Assembly (NCBI RefSeq): GCF_013030945.1
Contig: NZ_JABBXF010000029.1
Location: forward strand, 94,586 to 158,585
Direction: 5' to 3'
Origin: Streptomyces morookaense
Lineage (GTDB): Bacteria; Actinomycetota; Actinomycetes; Streptomycetales; Streptomycetaceae
DNA length: 64,000 bases
The notes under the pieces were generated by a model that was not told where the DNA came from, made no database searches, and worked only from the letters and a program-made list of their open reading frames with translations. This document shows positions 27,639 to 38,859 of this stretch, piece after piece (the stretch's first letter is position 1; every line of letters starts with the position of its first letter). A program made the translations under genes and the position numbers.

Positions 27639-29215
27639 ATGCGCACACTCGGAGTGGACGACCCGGCACAGGTGGGGCCGTTCCGCACGGTCGGGGTGCT
27701 CGGGCAGGGCGGCATGGGACAGGTGCTGCTCGGGGTGGCACCGGACGGGCGGCTCGTGGCTGTCAAGCGGGTCCATGCCGACCTGGCGGAGGACCCCGGG
27801 TTCCGGTCCCGCTTCCGGCGGGAGGTGGATGCCTCGCGACGGGTGTCCGGCGCCTACACCGCGCCGGTCGTCGATGCCGATCCGGACGCGCCGACACCCT
27901 GGCTCGCCTCGGTCTTCCTGCCGGGCCCCGCGCTGAGCGAGGCGCTGGACACGGGCGGGGCGCTGCCCGAGGAGGCGGTGCGGCTGCTCGGCGCCGGGCT
28001 CGCCCAGGCCCTGGACGACATCCACCGGGCGGGGCTCGTGCACCGGGACCTCAAGCCGTCGAACGTGCTGCTGACGGAAGACGGCGTACGGGTCGTCGAC
28101 TTCGGGATCGCGCGCGCCGCCGACCACGAGACGAAGCTGACCCACACCGGCGCGCTGATCGGCTCCCCCGCGTTCATGTCGCCCGAGCAGGTCCGGGGCG
28201 AGCAGCCGGGCCCGGCGAGCGACGTGTTCTCCCTCGGTGTCACGCTCGTGACGGCCGCCACGGGCCGGACCCCGTTCGCCGGGGACTCGCCGTTCGCGCT
28301 CATGCACGCCGTCGCCCACGACCTCCCCGACCTGGGCTCCCTGCCGCCCGTGCTGCGCCGGATCGTCGAGCCGTGCCTGGCCAAGGACCCGGCCGCGCGG
28401 CCGACGCCCGTGCAACTCCTCGGGCTGATAGGACCGTTGACGCCCTCCGCGCGCCCCTGGCCGGCGACGGTGTACGAGCGGATCGCGGAACGCCGGGCCT
28501 GGGCGGACCGGCTCGCGGCCACGGCCGGCCCCGTGCCCCCGCCGCCGCCCGCCTTCCCGCCGGCCCCGGTTCCCGCGCCGCGCCGCCGCCCCCGGTGGCT
28601 GACTCCCGCGATCGTGACGGGCGGGGTGCTCGCGGCCGCGGCCGCCACGGTCCTGGCGATCGGCCCGGACAACGTCTACTACGCGGCCTTCCCCGAGCCC
28701 GCGCCGACCCCCGGCACGACCCCGCTCGCCCAAGTGCGGGACAAATACACCAAGTCGGTCCCGACCTGCAATCAGGTCGGCCGCACCATGAAGGCCCCGC
28801 CCGCTTTCGGAAAACCTGGGGGCAATTTCCCCGACGAGGTGTTCCAGTACCGCGACAGCGAAGGACGCACCCATCCGCAGAGCGCCTGCTACTGGAACAC
28901 CCGCTCCGGCGACCAGATCGACATCACCTGGGATCTCTACCCCTCCCGGCCGGGCGGGCCCACCGGCGCCGAGCAGGCGAAGGAGCACTACGAGGGCTTC
29001 TACATGCGGGGCAGGACCCCGCGCGACTCCGGGCTGGGGTTCGTGGAGGAGGGCATGTGGCTCAAGGGCTCCGACGAGAACAACTGCGTGCTCTATGCCC
29101 GGGACGTCAACCTGGCGCTGTTCGTGGCGGTCAAGGGCGTCCACTACCCGAAGGGCGTCTGCGAGGATCTCGCGAAGGACATGGCCCGTCAGAGCGTGGC
29201 GGCGGTGAAGTCCCT

Positions 29216-29219
<4 letters not shown>
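27639..29219 (+). CDS. Membrane-anchored serine/threonine protein kinase 1
   Basis: 526 residues. Kinase domain at about 15-265: glycine loop GQGGMG (22-27), ATP lysine K43, HRDLKPSN (135-142) with catalytic D137, and DFG at 154-156. A proline-rich linker (295-315) leads to one membrane helix (321-341) and an exported tail of 185 residues with four cysteines and no PASTA repeats. The tail is probably a sensor, ligand unknown. It is coupled by a GTGA overlap to a second kinase of identical length and layout, which looks like a tandem duplication. Confidence 0.9.
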
Positions 29220-30796
<1,577 letters not shown>

Positions 30797-30826
30797 TCGA
30801 ACGGCAGCCTGTCGCAAGCCCGGTTG

Positions 30827-31801
30827 TCAGCGGTGCCGTCCGGCCGCCCGCTGCATGGCACGGGCGTGCTCGGCCTCGTCGTACGCGTTGTGCTCGAACA
30901 TCCGGGCGGCGCGCTCGCATCCGGCTTTGCGTGCCTGGCGGGCGAAGCGCCGGTAGATGGTGTGGGCCTCGTCCTGCTCGCCGCGGATGGTGGTGCGCAG
31001 GTTCTGCCGGGTCCTGCCGACCAGCCCGGCCAGGTCGGCCTCGCCCGCGAAATGCTCGCGCAGTTCGACCGTGGCAGCGCCTTCGAAGAGGCGGGCGAGT
31101 GCCTGGAGGCCTGCGCGGCGGGCGTGCTGGGCGTAGAGGGTGTACTTGGCGTCGGCCATGGCCTCGCCGTGCATGGCGGTGTCGAGATTGGCCTTGGTGC
31201 GGGCCGCCTTCACCTTCGGCGGGCCGGCCTTGACCGTGACGACAGTGGCCTTGGGCGGTGCGGGGATGGTGCCCTTGCCGGTCTCGATCACGTTCAGGGC
31301 GGTCTGGAAGGCCTCTCTGTGGGACGCCTCGTCCTTGGCGATCTCGCTGAACAGTTCCGCAGCCTTGTCGTCGCCGTCCTCCTTCGCCTGCCGCGCGAAG
31401 GTGGGATACATGGTCACCGCCTCGTACGCCTCACCGGAGACGGCCGCCCCGAGGTTGGCGGCATCCGAGCCCACCAGCTTCGCGAGCTTGGCCGCCGCCC
31501 GGAAGTGGTCGCCGAGCTCGACGCGCGCGGTGCGCAGGTACAGGAGGCCGGTTGTGCGGCGGCCTTCGCGGTGGGCCTGGGCGGCATAGAGGGTGTAGGA
31601 GGCGTGGGCGAACGCTTCGCCGCGCAGGGCGTCGTCGAGGTTCTTGCGCGTCTGCGTGTCCATCCCGTGGTCGGTGCCCTCGGCGGCGAGGGGCAGGCGG
31701 TCGGCAGGAAGCGGCGATGCGGAGGCGGTGCCGAGCGGTCCGGCCGAGACCAGGCATGCGGTCAGGCCGGCGACGAGAGTGCGGGTGCGGAGCGGCGTCA
31801 C
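30827..31801 (-). CDS. Exported ferritin-like protein with two four-helix domains
   Basis: 324 residues with a Sec-type signal peptide (hydrophobic stretch to about residue 27, ending TASASPL). Two rubrerythrin-like domains follow (about 45-170 and 200-320). Each keeps glutamates in RGEAFAHASYTLY or HGEAMADAKYTLY and an ExxH motif (DEASH, DEAEH), so both could bind a di-iron centre. Secretion of such a tandem protein is unusual. The GTG is supported by GAGGAGG seven bases upstream. It is divergent across 251 bp from a P1B-5 metal ATPase, suggesting a shared role in iron/nickel/cobalt handling. Confidence 0.75.
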   Translation of the reverse strand: MTPLRTRTLVAGLTACLVSAGPLGTASASPLPADRLPLAAEGTDHGMDTQTRKNLDDALRGEAFAHASYTLYAAQAHREGRRTTGLLYLRTARVELGDHFRAAAKLAKLVGSDAANLGAAVSGEAYEAVTMYPTFARQAKEDGDDKAAELFSEIAKDEASHREAFQTALNVIETGKGTIPAPPKATVVTVKAGPPKVKAARTKANLDTAMHGEAMADAKYTLYAQHARRAGLQALARLFEGAATVELREHFAGEADLAGLVGRTRQNLRTTIRGEQDEAHTIYRRFARQARKAGCERAARMFEHNAYDEAEHARAMQRAAGRHR

Positions 31802-32052
31802 TGCTGGTCCTCCTCGGGCAGGGCGGCGGGACGGGCCGTGGGTGCCGGTCCGTCCTCAGCAGATCAACAGCTCTGCGGGCATGCCACCGCAGGCGGCCTC
31901 TTCGGGTGAGCGGCCGTCACCCGTGCGCGCCGCGATATGCAGCCCCTCGTTCCTGACCGCATTTCACGTCGGCTGTCCGCTGTGTGCACCATCCGGCCCT
32001 GTCCTCCGGACGAGGATGCACGCTGGAGTGGAAGACCACGGGGCAGGGAGCG

Positions 32053-34416
32053 ATGGTGCGTCGAGTGGAGCACGCCGTGGCGGACGAGGGTGAGCGTGGA
32101 GCGAACGTCGGGCCGGAGGCGGCCCGGGCTGCGGTCCGGCGCCTGCTGGAGCCTGCCTTGCTGGTCACCACCGGGGCCGCATTGCTCGGTGGTGGCATCG
32201 CGTGGCTGCTGGGCGACCAGGACGTCGCCGATGCGTGCTGGGCGGCAGGCACGGTGGTGGCAGTCGTGCCGGCCGTCGCATGGGTGGTGGCCGCCCTGTG
32301 CAGGAGGCGTGCCGGGGTCGACCTGATCGCTGTCCTGGCGCTGGCGGGCACTCTGGCAGTCGGCGAGTACCTTGCCGGTGCGCTGATCGCGCTGATGCTG
32401 GCAACCGGACGGACGTTGGAGGCCGCCGCCGAGCGGCGCGCCTCGGGCGACCTGCGCTCCCTGCTGGAACGTGCGCCGCGCTCGGCCCGCCGCCGCACCG
32501 ACGGTGAGGTCACCGTGGTCGCGCTGGCCGATGTCACCGTGGGCGACGTGCTGGTGGTGGGGCCCGGTGAGGTGGTGCCGGTGGACGGTGAGGTCGCCGC
32601 CGGGCCCGCGGTGCTCGACGAGTCCGCACTGACCGGCGAGTCCGCGCAGGCCGAACGCGGTCGGGGGGAGGCGGTGCGCAGCGGCGTGGTCAACGCCGGC
32701 GGGGTCTTCGAGCTGGTGGCGACGGCCACCGCTGCGGACAGCACGTATGCGGAGATCGTGCGGCTGGCGAGGCAGGCGAGCGCCGAGCGGGCACCGACGG
32801 TGCGACTGGCCGAGCGGTATGCCGCCTGGTTCCTGCCGTTGACGCTGGGGGTGGCGGGCATCGCCTGGGCGGTGAGCGGGTCGGCGGAACGGGCGGTGGC
32901 GGTCCTGGTCGTGGCGACCCCGTGCCCGCTGCTGCTGGCCGCGCCGGTGGCCATCGTCTCGGGCCTGTCGCGGGCGGCCCGGCGTGGCGTCGTCGTCCGC
33001 GACGGCGGGGCCCTGGAGCGTCTGGGCCGGGCGCGCACCCTGGTGATCGACAAGACGGGCACGCTGACCACCGGGCGGCCCCGGGTGCTGCAGGTGGCGG
33101 CCGCCCCCGGCGGGCCGTCCCCGGGCGAGGTGCTGCGGCTCGCCGCCTCGCTCGACCAGGTCTCCTCGCACGTCCTGGCCGAGGCCATCCTCCATGAGGC
33201 CCGCACGCGCAACCTCGCTCTGTCGATCCCCCGGGAGACCACCGAGGAACCGGGCCGGGGCGTGACCGGCACCGTCGACGGCCGTCATGTCACGGTGGGC
33301 AGGTCCGGCCTGTCCCCCTCACAGCTGCCCGACTGGGCGCGGGCGGTGGACAACCGTGCCCTGCTCGACGGTGCCGCCATCGTCTGGCTCGTCCTCGACG
33401 GCACGCTCACCGGGGCCGTCCTCCTCCACGACCCGCTGCGGTACGACGCCCCGCGCACCGTACGGCGGCTGCGGACGGCAGGGCTGACCCGGCTGCTGAT
33501 GCTCACCGGCGACCGCCCCGAGCCGGCCCGGCAGGTCGGCGCCGTCCTCGGCCTGGACGAGGTGCGCGCGGGGCAACTCCCCACCGACAAGATCGCCGCG
33601 GTGCGCGGGGAGAGCGCACGGGCCGTCACGGTCATGGTCGGCGACGGCATCAACGACGCCCCGGCCCTGGCCGCCGCCGACGTCGGGGTCGCCATGGGCG
33701 CCCGGGGCGCCACCTCCGCTTCCGAGGCCGCCGACGTCATCCTCACCACCGACCGCGTCGGCCGCCTCGCCGACGCCATGGACATCGCCGCCCGCGCCCG
33801 TCGCATCGCCGTGCAGAGCGCCGCAGGCGGCATGGGAATGTCCCTCGCCGCCATGGTCGCGGCCCTCCTCGGCCGGCTGCCCCCGGCTCCGGGTGCCCTT
33901 CTCCAGGAGGCCATCGACGTCGCCGTCATCCTCAACGCCCTCCGCGCCCTGCTCCCTGCCCGCGGCACCCGGCCTGCTCTCGAACCGGAGGCGGAGAGCC
34001 TCATCCACCGCTTCGCCGCCGAACACGACGACCTCAGGGACACCCTCGACGCCATCCGCGAAGCCGCCGGCCTGCTGACCGCCGACCACGGCCCCCGCGC
34101 CCTGACCGCCGTACGGGATGTCGACCGTCTGCTCACCACCCGCCTCCTCCCGCACGAGCGCGCCGAGGAACACCAGCTCTACCCCGCTCTCGACCAGCAA
34201 CTCGGCCCCGAAACCACGGACACCATGAGCCGCGCCCACGCCGAGATCGAACGCCTCGCCCGCCGCATCGCCACCCACCTCCGCCTCGCCGAGGAACAAG
34301 GCGGGCTCCAGCACGAACAACTCGACGATCTGCGCGCCTCCTTGTACGGACTCCACACCGTCCTCCGCCTCCACTTCGCGCAGGAGGAGGAGAGCTACTT
34401 CTCTCTCGCCCCGTGA
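32053..34416 (+). CDS. P1B-5-type metal-transporting ATPase with C-terminal hemerythrin domain
   Basis: 787 residues. The transport motif is TPCP (289-292), the mark of the P1B-5 class, rather than the CPC of copper/zinc pumps. TGES, the phosphorylation motif DKTGT (333-337) and GDGIND (530-535) are intact. After the last membrane helices a 130-residue hemerythrin domain follows, with histidines at 652 and 658, HERAEEHQLY and a terminal LHFAQEEE. Proteins of this class export Fe(II), Ni(II) or Co(II), and the domain may sense oxygen or metal. No N-terminal metal-binding domain is present. GTG at 32056 is an alternative start with better spacing to GGGAG. Confidence 0.88.
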   Translation: MVRRVEHAVADEGERGANVGPEAARAAVRRLLEPALLVTTGAALLGGGIAWLLGDQDVADACWAAGTVVAVVPAVAWVVAALCRRRAGVDLIAVLALAGTLAVGEYLAGALIALMLATGRTLEAAAERRASGDLRSLLERAPRSARRRTDGEVTVVALADVTVGDVLVVGPGEVVPVDGEVAAGPAVLDESALTGESAQAERGRGEAVRSGVVNAGGVFELVATATAADSTYAEIVRLARQASAERAPTVRLAERYAAWFLPLTLGVAGIAWAVSGSAERAVAVLVVATPCPLLLAAPVAIVSGLSRAARRGVVVRDGGALERLGRARTLVIDKTGTLTTGRPRVLQVAAAPGGPSPGEVLRLAASLDQVSSHVLAEAILHEARTRNLALSIPRETTEEPGRGVTGTVDGRHVTVGRSGLSPSQLPDWARAVDNRALLDGAAIVWLVLDGTLTGAVLLHDPLRYDAPRTVRRLRTAGLTRLLMLTGDRPEPARQVGAVLGLDEVRAGQLPTDKIAAVRGESARAVTVMVGDGINDAPALAAADVGVAMGARGATSASEAADVILTTDRVGRLADAMDIAARARRIAVQSAAGGMGMSLAAMVAALLGRLPPAPGALLQEAIDVAVILNALRALLPARGTRPALEPEAESLIHRFAAEHDDLRDTLDAIREAAGLLTADHGPRALTAVRDVDRLLTTRLLPHERAEEHQLYPALDQQLGPETTDTMSRAHAEIERLARRIATHLRLAEEQGGLQHEQLDDLRASLYGLHTVLRLHFAQEEESYFSLAP

Positions 34417-34430
34417 AATCACGTACACAG

Positions 34431-34468
34431 GGCACCGGGAAGCCGGCCTCCGGCCGACGCCGGTGGCC
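34431..34468. terminator. Hairpin between the ATPase and the convergent esterase
   Basis: An inner stem GCCGG (34442-34446) and CCGGC (34450-34454) sits inside GGCACCGG (34431-34438) facing CCGGTGGCC (34460-34468), which pairs with one bulge. It lies in the 81-bp gap between two convergent genes and could end both transcripts. Confidence 0.45.
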
Positions 34469-34497
34469 CCTGACTCGACGGCGTCCGTTCGGCGCCG

Positions 34498-36033
34498 CTA
34501 GCCGCCGGTCAGCGGCAGCACCGGGAAGGGGTGGTTCTGCCAGAGCAGGCGGGATGTCTCCTCCGGGTAGGCGGTGACGGCCGATTGCGTGTCGAAGACC
34601 CGGGTGAGGCGTCGTTCGGCGTCGTACGCAGGCCAGCCTGGGTCGCCGTGGGCGGCGAAGGACGTCCATGCGGTACGCATCTGCGCGGACAGCTCCTCCG
34701 CGGCGGCGGACGGGCTCTCGCCGAGCAGCGCGGAGAGCAGGCCGTCGCCCAGGTTGCCGAACACGAGGGGGACGTCGAGGCCGTGGCAGGCGCCGAGGGC
34801 GCCTCCCATTCCCGGGCAGGGCCAGGCCAGTTCGTACAGGTGGGCCCGGCCGCCGCCGGTGACCTGCGCCTCGGCGAGGTGGAGGCTCGGCATGCGGAAC
34901 AGCCAATCGGAACCGACCAGTTCGAACAGCTCGCCCGGCCCCGCGGCGGGGAAGCCCTCACGGTACCGGCGCGCGCCGTCCGGGCCGGGGGCGAACACCT
35001 CGAGCACCATGGCGGCTTGCTCGTCCGTCACCTTGCCGAGCGTGCCGTCGAAGACGGTGAACAGCCGCTGCTCGTCACGGGTGTGCCCGACAAGGAGGTC
35101 GATGTCGCGGCCGGCGCCGTCCGCCAGGGCCTGCCAGGGAGTGACGGGCAGCACGTCACCGTCGACGACGGGCGAGAACAGGACCGACTTGTGCGCGGGC
35201 TGCCCCCAGCGCTCCGCGAAGGAGGCCGACTTGGCGCCGACGGCATCCCCGGCTGCGGGCAGCCGGTCCGGGGCCACGGTCGCCAGGTCGGCCGCGGTGG
35301 GCCGCAGCCCCAGCTCGGCGGCGCAGGCGGCGGCGATGTCGGCGGCGAGTTCCGGCGAGAAGAACGTCCCGCACACGCTCTGCGCGATGGCCCGGCGGAA
35401 GAGCCCGGCGGCGCGCGGCACGGCCAGCAGCGCGGCGACCGACCCCGCCCCCGCCGACTGCCCGAAGACCGTGACCCGATCCGGGTCGCCGCCGAAGGCC
35501 CGGATGTTGTCGCGCACCCACTCCAGCGCGGCGACCTGATCGAGCAGGCCGCGATTGGCGGGCGCCCCGTCGATGTGCGCGAAGCCCTCGATGCCCACGC
35601 GGTAGTTGAGCGTCACCACGACGACACCGCCCTCCCGCGCGAGGCGGGCCCCGTCGTACTCGGGAAGGCCGGACGTGCCGATGACGTAGGCGCCGCCGTA
35701 GATCCACACCAGCACCGGAAGCCCCGCCCCCGCGTGCGGCTCGGACGACCAGACGTTGACCGTCAGCCAGTCGTAGCCCGCGCCCCGTGACAGCGCATCC
35801 ATCCCGAAGGCCCCGGCCTGAGGGGGCGGCGGACCGTACGACACGGCGGGGCGCACCCCGTCCCACGTCCCGACCGGCTGCGGCGCGGCAAACCGGAGCG
35901 CACCCACGGGCGCCTCGGCGAAGGGGACGCCACGAAAGACGGCCACGCCTTCTTCCCGACGGCCGCACAGCACCCCGGCTGCGATGCGGACTTCGGGCTC
36001 GGAGCCGGCCGGCTCGGATGCGGCAGTCGTCAT
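34498..36033 (-). CDS. Type-B carboxylesterase
   Basis: 511 residues of the COesterase family. The nucleophile elbow is FGQSAGAGS near residue 191, the oxyanion loop VWIYGGAYVIGTSG near residue 100, and an HGLDVP motif near residue 400 carries the catalytic histidine. No signal peptide is seen, so it is likely cytoplasmic. The ATG at 36033 has GAAAGG upstream; an in-frame extension to 36096 is rejected. It hydrolyses carboxylic esters; substrate unknown. Confidence 0.88.
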   Translation of the reverse strand: MTTAASEPAGSEPEVRIAAGVLCGRREEGVAVFRGVPFAEAPVGALRFAAPQPVGTWDGVRPAVSYGPPPPQAGAFGMDALSRGAGYDWLTVNVWSSEPHAGAGLPVLVWIYGGAYVIGTSGLPEYDGARLAREGGVVVVTLNYRVGIEGFAHIDGAPANRGLLDQVAALEWVRDNIRAFGGDPDRVTVFGQSAGAGSVAALLAVPRAAGLFRRAIAQSVCGTFFSPELAADIAAACAAELGLRPTAADLATVAPDRLPAAGDAVGAKSASFAERWGQPAHKSVLFSPVVDGDVLPVTPWQALADGAGRDIDLLVGHTRDEQRLFTVFDGTLGKVTDEQAAMVLEVFAPGPDGARRYREGFPAAGPGELFELVGSDWLFRMPSLHLAEAQVTGGGRAHLYELAWPCPGMGGALGACHGLDVPLVFGNLGDGLLSALLGESPSAAAEELSAQMRTAWTSFAAHGDPGWPAYDAERRLTRVFDTQSAVTAYPEETSRLLWQNHPFPVLPLTGG

Positions 36034-36226
36034 CACGGTCCCTTTCCGGGCGGGGGGAATCATCATCCCGCCGGAGCGGGGCGGGGGGCCAGCCATTTAC
36101 GGGGCGGGGGCAGCGGGGAGAGCGCGCCCGGGTGACCGTGCCGGCCCTCCCGGTGGTGCTCCGCGTCGGCCCGTGGCGGCTCTGCGATCGTGGCGCCGAC
36201 GACCGCCCGCGACCGGAGGGACCCCC

Positions 36227-37117
36227 GTGGCCGACGTGCTCACCGTGCTGTTCGCCGTTCTGGCCGCGCTGAGCAACGCAACCGCCGTGGTGCTCCAGCG
36301 GACGGCCGCCCGTACCGTGCCCCGGTCGGATGCCTTCAGTCTGCGGCTGATGAGTCACCTGATGCGCCGTCCCGTGTGGCTCGGCGGGATCGTGGCCGTG
36401 CTCTGCGCGGCCGTCTTCCAGGCCCTGGCGCTCTCGCTGGGCTCCCTGTCCCTGGTGCAGCCGATCTTCGTCAGCGAGCTTCCGTTCGCCCTGCTGATCG
36501 CCGGCCCCGTGCTGCGCCGCCGGCTGCCCGCGTACGGCTGGGCGGCCATCGTGATGGTCGCCGCGGGGCTCGCGCTGGCCCTGGTCGCCGCCGCGCCCCG
36601 GGGCGAGCATGTGCACGTCGCCACCGTGCGGTGGCTGGCGGCCGTGGCGGCCGCGCTCGCCGCCATGATGGTGTGTGTCGTGGCCGCTCTTCCGCGGCCC
36701 CGGGGCAAGGCCCGCGCCGCCCTGTTCGCCACCGCCGCCGCCATCGGATACGGGCTGACCGCCGCGCTGATGAAGGACGCCTCGGTCACCTTCGCCCGGC
36801 GGGGTGCCGTCGCCTTCTTCGCCACCTGGCAGACCTACGGCTTCGTGGTGGTGGGCGCCATCGCCCTGTTCCTGCTCTCGAACGCCATGGAGTCGGGGCC
36901 GCTGCTCGCCTCGCAGCCCGCACTCACGCTGGGCGATGCGCTGGTCAGCGTCGCCCTGGGACTCCTGGTGTACGAGGAGCGCGTGCGCACCGGGTGGTGG
37001 CTGGTCCCGGAGGGGGTCGGGGTGCTCATGATCACGGCTGGTGTGCTGGTGCTCCCCCGGGTGGAGTCGCAGGCCCTCCCGGAGCCGCCGGGCCCGGCTG
37101 GGCCGCGCCCGGCGTGA
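36227..37117 (+). CDS. EamA/DMT-superfamily transporter
   Basis: 296 residues with about nine to ten hydrophobic helices, from the N-terminal DVLTVLFAVLAALSNATAVVLQRT to the last one near residue 265. The inverted-repeat halves of the drug/metabolite transporter fold are recognisable. Start GTG is preceded by GGAGGG seven bases away. It probably exports a metabolite; the substrate is unknown. The C-terminus is proline-rich and soluble. Confidence 0.8.
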   Translation: MADVLTVLFAVLAALSNATAVVLQRTAARTVPRSDAFSLRLMSHLMRRPVWLGGIVAVLCAAVFQALALSLGSLSLVQPIFVSELPFALLIAGPVLRRRLPAYGWAAIVMVAAGLALALVAAAPRGEHVHVATVRWLAAVAAALAAMMVCVVAALPRPRGKARAALFATAAAIGYGLTAALMKDASVTFARRGAVAFFATWQTYGFVVVGAIALFLLSNAMESGPLLASQPALTLGDALVSVALGLLVYEERVRTGWWLVPEGVGVLMITAGVLVLPRVESQALPEPPGPAGPRPA

Positions 37118-37150
37118 CGTCCCTCAAGGGGTCTCGAGGGGGCTCGGGGT

Positions 37151-37330
37151 TCAAGGAGTCAGCGTCCACTTCTGGTTGGGCAGGCCGTTGCAGTCCCAGA
37201 TGCCGAGCTGGGTGCCGTTGTCCGTGTTGAAGCCCAGGTCGTCGAGGCACTTGCCGGTGAGGACGTTCTTCAGCGATCCGTCCGCCTGCGGGATCCACTG
37301 CTCGCCCTGGCTGGACGGGATGCAGTCTTG
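37151..37330 (-). pseudogene. C-terminal fragment of a ricin B-type (beta-trefoil) lectin domain
   Basis: In one minus-strand frame this stretch encodes about 59 residues ending in a stop at 37151. It reads as the last repeat of a carbohydrate-binding trefoil: GEQW, then TGKCLDDLG, GTQLGIWDCNG and a final NQKWTLTP, the QxW repeat with paired cysteines. It has no start codon and ends where the TnpB element begins (about 37330). The upstream part of the lectin-bearing gene is absent on the other side of the element, so the locus was rearranged as well as interrupted. Confidence 0.75.
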
Positions 37331-38836
37331 AAGTGCTCTCCTGCCCTTGCGAGCTCAGGAAGGAGATTCCTGCCTACCTTGCGGCGGCGGGCTTGACACG
37401 ACGTGCGCGCCTGACGACTGCCCTCCCGGCAGCCGGGACGAGCGCGTGGCCCATCCGGTAAAGGTCCAGGATATTCCGGGCGGCGTTCCAGTCGGCGTTG
37501 CCTGACAAACCGCAGTCCGGGTTCCTGCACACGAACACGGCCTGGCTCTCCCGGCTACCCGGTGTGGTGAAACCACAGGCTGAGCAGCGCTGGGAGGTGC
37601 CAGGGGCGGGAACCTTGTGCACGGTGCCGCCGTACCTGGCGGCCTTGTACGTCAGCATCGTCACGGTCCGGCCCCACGCCTCCTGACTGATGGAGCGGTT
37701 GAGACCGGCCTTCTGCCTGACGCTCTTCCCCGGTTCCTCGATGGAACCCCGGGCGCTCTTGGTCATGTTCGCGATGTCCAGGTTTTCCACCACAATCACG
37801 CCGTACTGCCGGGCGAGGAACGTGGTGGTCTGGTGCTGCCAGTCGGTTACCCGTCGCTTGGCTTTCGCTCGGAGCTTGCCGATCTGGTCGTATACCACCC
37901 GCAGCCGGTTCGATGACTGCCGTCCGGGCTTGCGATGCTGCTTGAGCCGTGCGGCCTGCCGTTCCAGGCGGCGGAGCTTGCCCTTCTCCTCCGCGTTCAG
38001 CCACTTGTCGCGGTCGGAAGTGCCGTCCCGGAGACGGGGCGGGCGGCCGTGATTCTGGTGGTTGCCGTCAGAAAGGGCGAGGGGGATGTTCACCCCGGCG
38101 TCGATGCCGACTTCCGGCCCTTGGTGGGGTGCGGGTCCGGCTTCGAGAGTGGTGATGCGAAAGGCGATATGCCAGCCCAGCGCATCCTTAACCAACCTGG
38201 CACCAGTGATTCGGTTGTCGGCGTTCGCCTTCTTAGCTACGGGCAGGTCGCGGGTCCAGTGGAATCGGACCCGACCGACCTTGGGAACGTTGACCAGGCC
38301 CCAGCGGCGGTGCACCCGCGTGATCTGCAAGTCCCGGCCCTGCGGGATGTCCACGCTCATCACCGAGCGGAAGCGGGCCTTGAAGTTCGGCTTGTCAGCC
38401 CGCCCTTCCCAGCAGTTCTTCCATGCCTGGAAATACGTCTTGAGTACCGCTTGTGCGGCTTGGGCCGGAAGGACGGCGAAAAAGTCGACCTCCTTACGCG
38501 CCTGGCGGATCGCCACATCCGCAGCAGCCAAGGTGCGCTTGTCCTTGGGCAGCATCGTCCACCAGGCGTGCAGACAGTTCCACATGGTGCGGGCCGCGTG
38601 CGCCTGATCATTCATGAGGCGGACTTCAGCAGGACTCAGCACCAGCCGGGCACGATGCCCGAACTGAAGCTGCCGCAAGCGCAGTTCACTGCCCACACGG
38701 TCACACTACCAACTACTGAGGTTTCCAGCGTGAAGTCGGGAGTTTCTGATCGTGAGGCCGGTTTCGCTGAGGCAACCGTCGATTAGCTCGGGCTGGTACT
38801 GAATCCCACCGCAGGCTGCGGCGGAGGGTAAGGATG
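37331..38836 (-). mobile_element. Stand-alone TnpB (IS1341-like) element; ends approximate
   Basis: The right end is placed where lectin coding stops. It holds a subterminal hairpin TCTCCT (37337-37342) / AGGAGA (37361-37366). On the left a GC hairpin CCGCAG/CTGCGG (38809-38821) lies upstream of tnpB. No TnpA (Y1 transposase) gene is present and no long terminal inverted repeats are seen, as expected for the IS200/IS605 group. The omega/reRNA would overlap the 3' end of tnpB and end at about 37330, with the lectin fragment as guide. The left boundary is uncertain by about 40 bp. Confidence 0.5.
37374..38696 (-). CDS. tnpB: RNA-guided endonuclease TnpB
   Basis: 440 residues, full length. The split RuvC motifs are present: GIDAGVN near residue 201, VVENLDIANM near residue 300 and NADWNAARNIL near residue 405, giving the D/E/D catalytic triad. 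A zinc ribbon CSAC...CRNPDC lies between the last two. An N-terminal helical region (DLPVAKKAN, LVKDALGWHIAF) is the wedge/REC part. It starts at GTG. As the protein appears intact it could be active for element maintenance, if a TnpA exists elsewhere in the genome. Confidence 0.9.
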   Translation of the reverse strand: MGSELRLRQLQFGHRARLVLSPAEVRLMNDQAHAARTMWNCLHAWWTMLPKDKRTLAAADVAIRQARKEVDFFAVLPAQAAQAVLKTYFQAWKNCWEGRADKPNFKARFRSVMSVDIPQGRDLQITRVHRRWGLVNVPKVGRVRFHWTRDLPVAKKANADNRITGARLVKDALGWHIAFRITTLEAGPAPHQGPEVGIDAGVNIPLALSDGNHQNHGRPPRLRDGTSDRDKWLNAEEKGKLRRLERQAARLKQHRKPGRQSSNRLRVVYDQIGKLRAKAKRRVTDWQHQTTTFLARQYGVIVVENLDIANMTKSARGSIEEPGKSVRQKAGLNRSISQEAWGRTVTMLTYKAARYGGTVHKVPAPGTSQRCSACGFTTPGSRESQAVFVCRNPDCGLSGNADWNAARNILDLYRMGHALVPAAGRAVVRRARRVKPAAAR

Positions 38837-38859
38837 AGTATTCGCCGCTGGTGTAGGCG

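Noticed and set aside
37331..38836. Complete IS605 element with TnpA
   Set aside because: Only tnpB is present; no Y1 transposase frame exists on either side.
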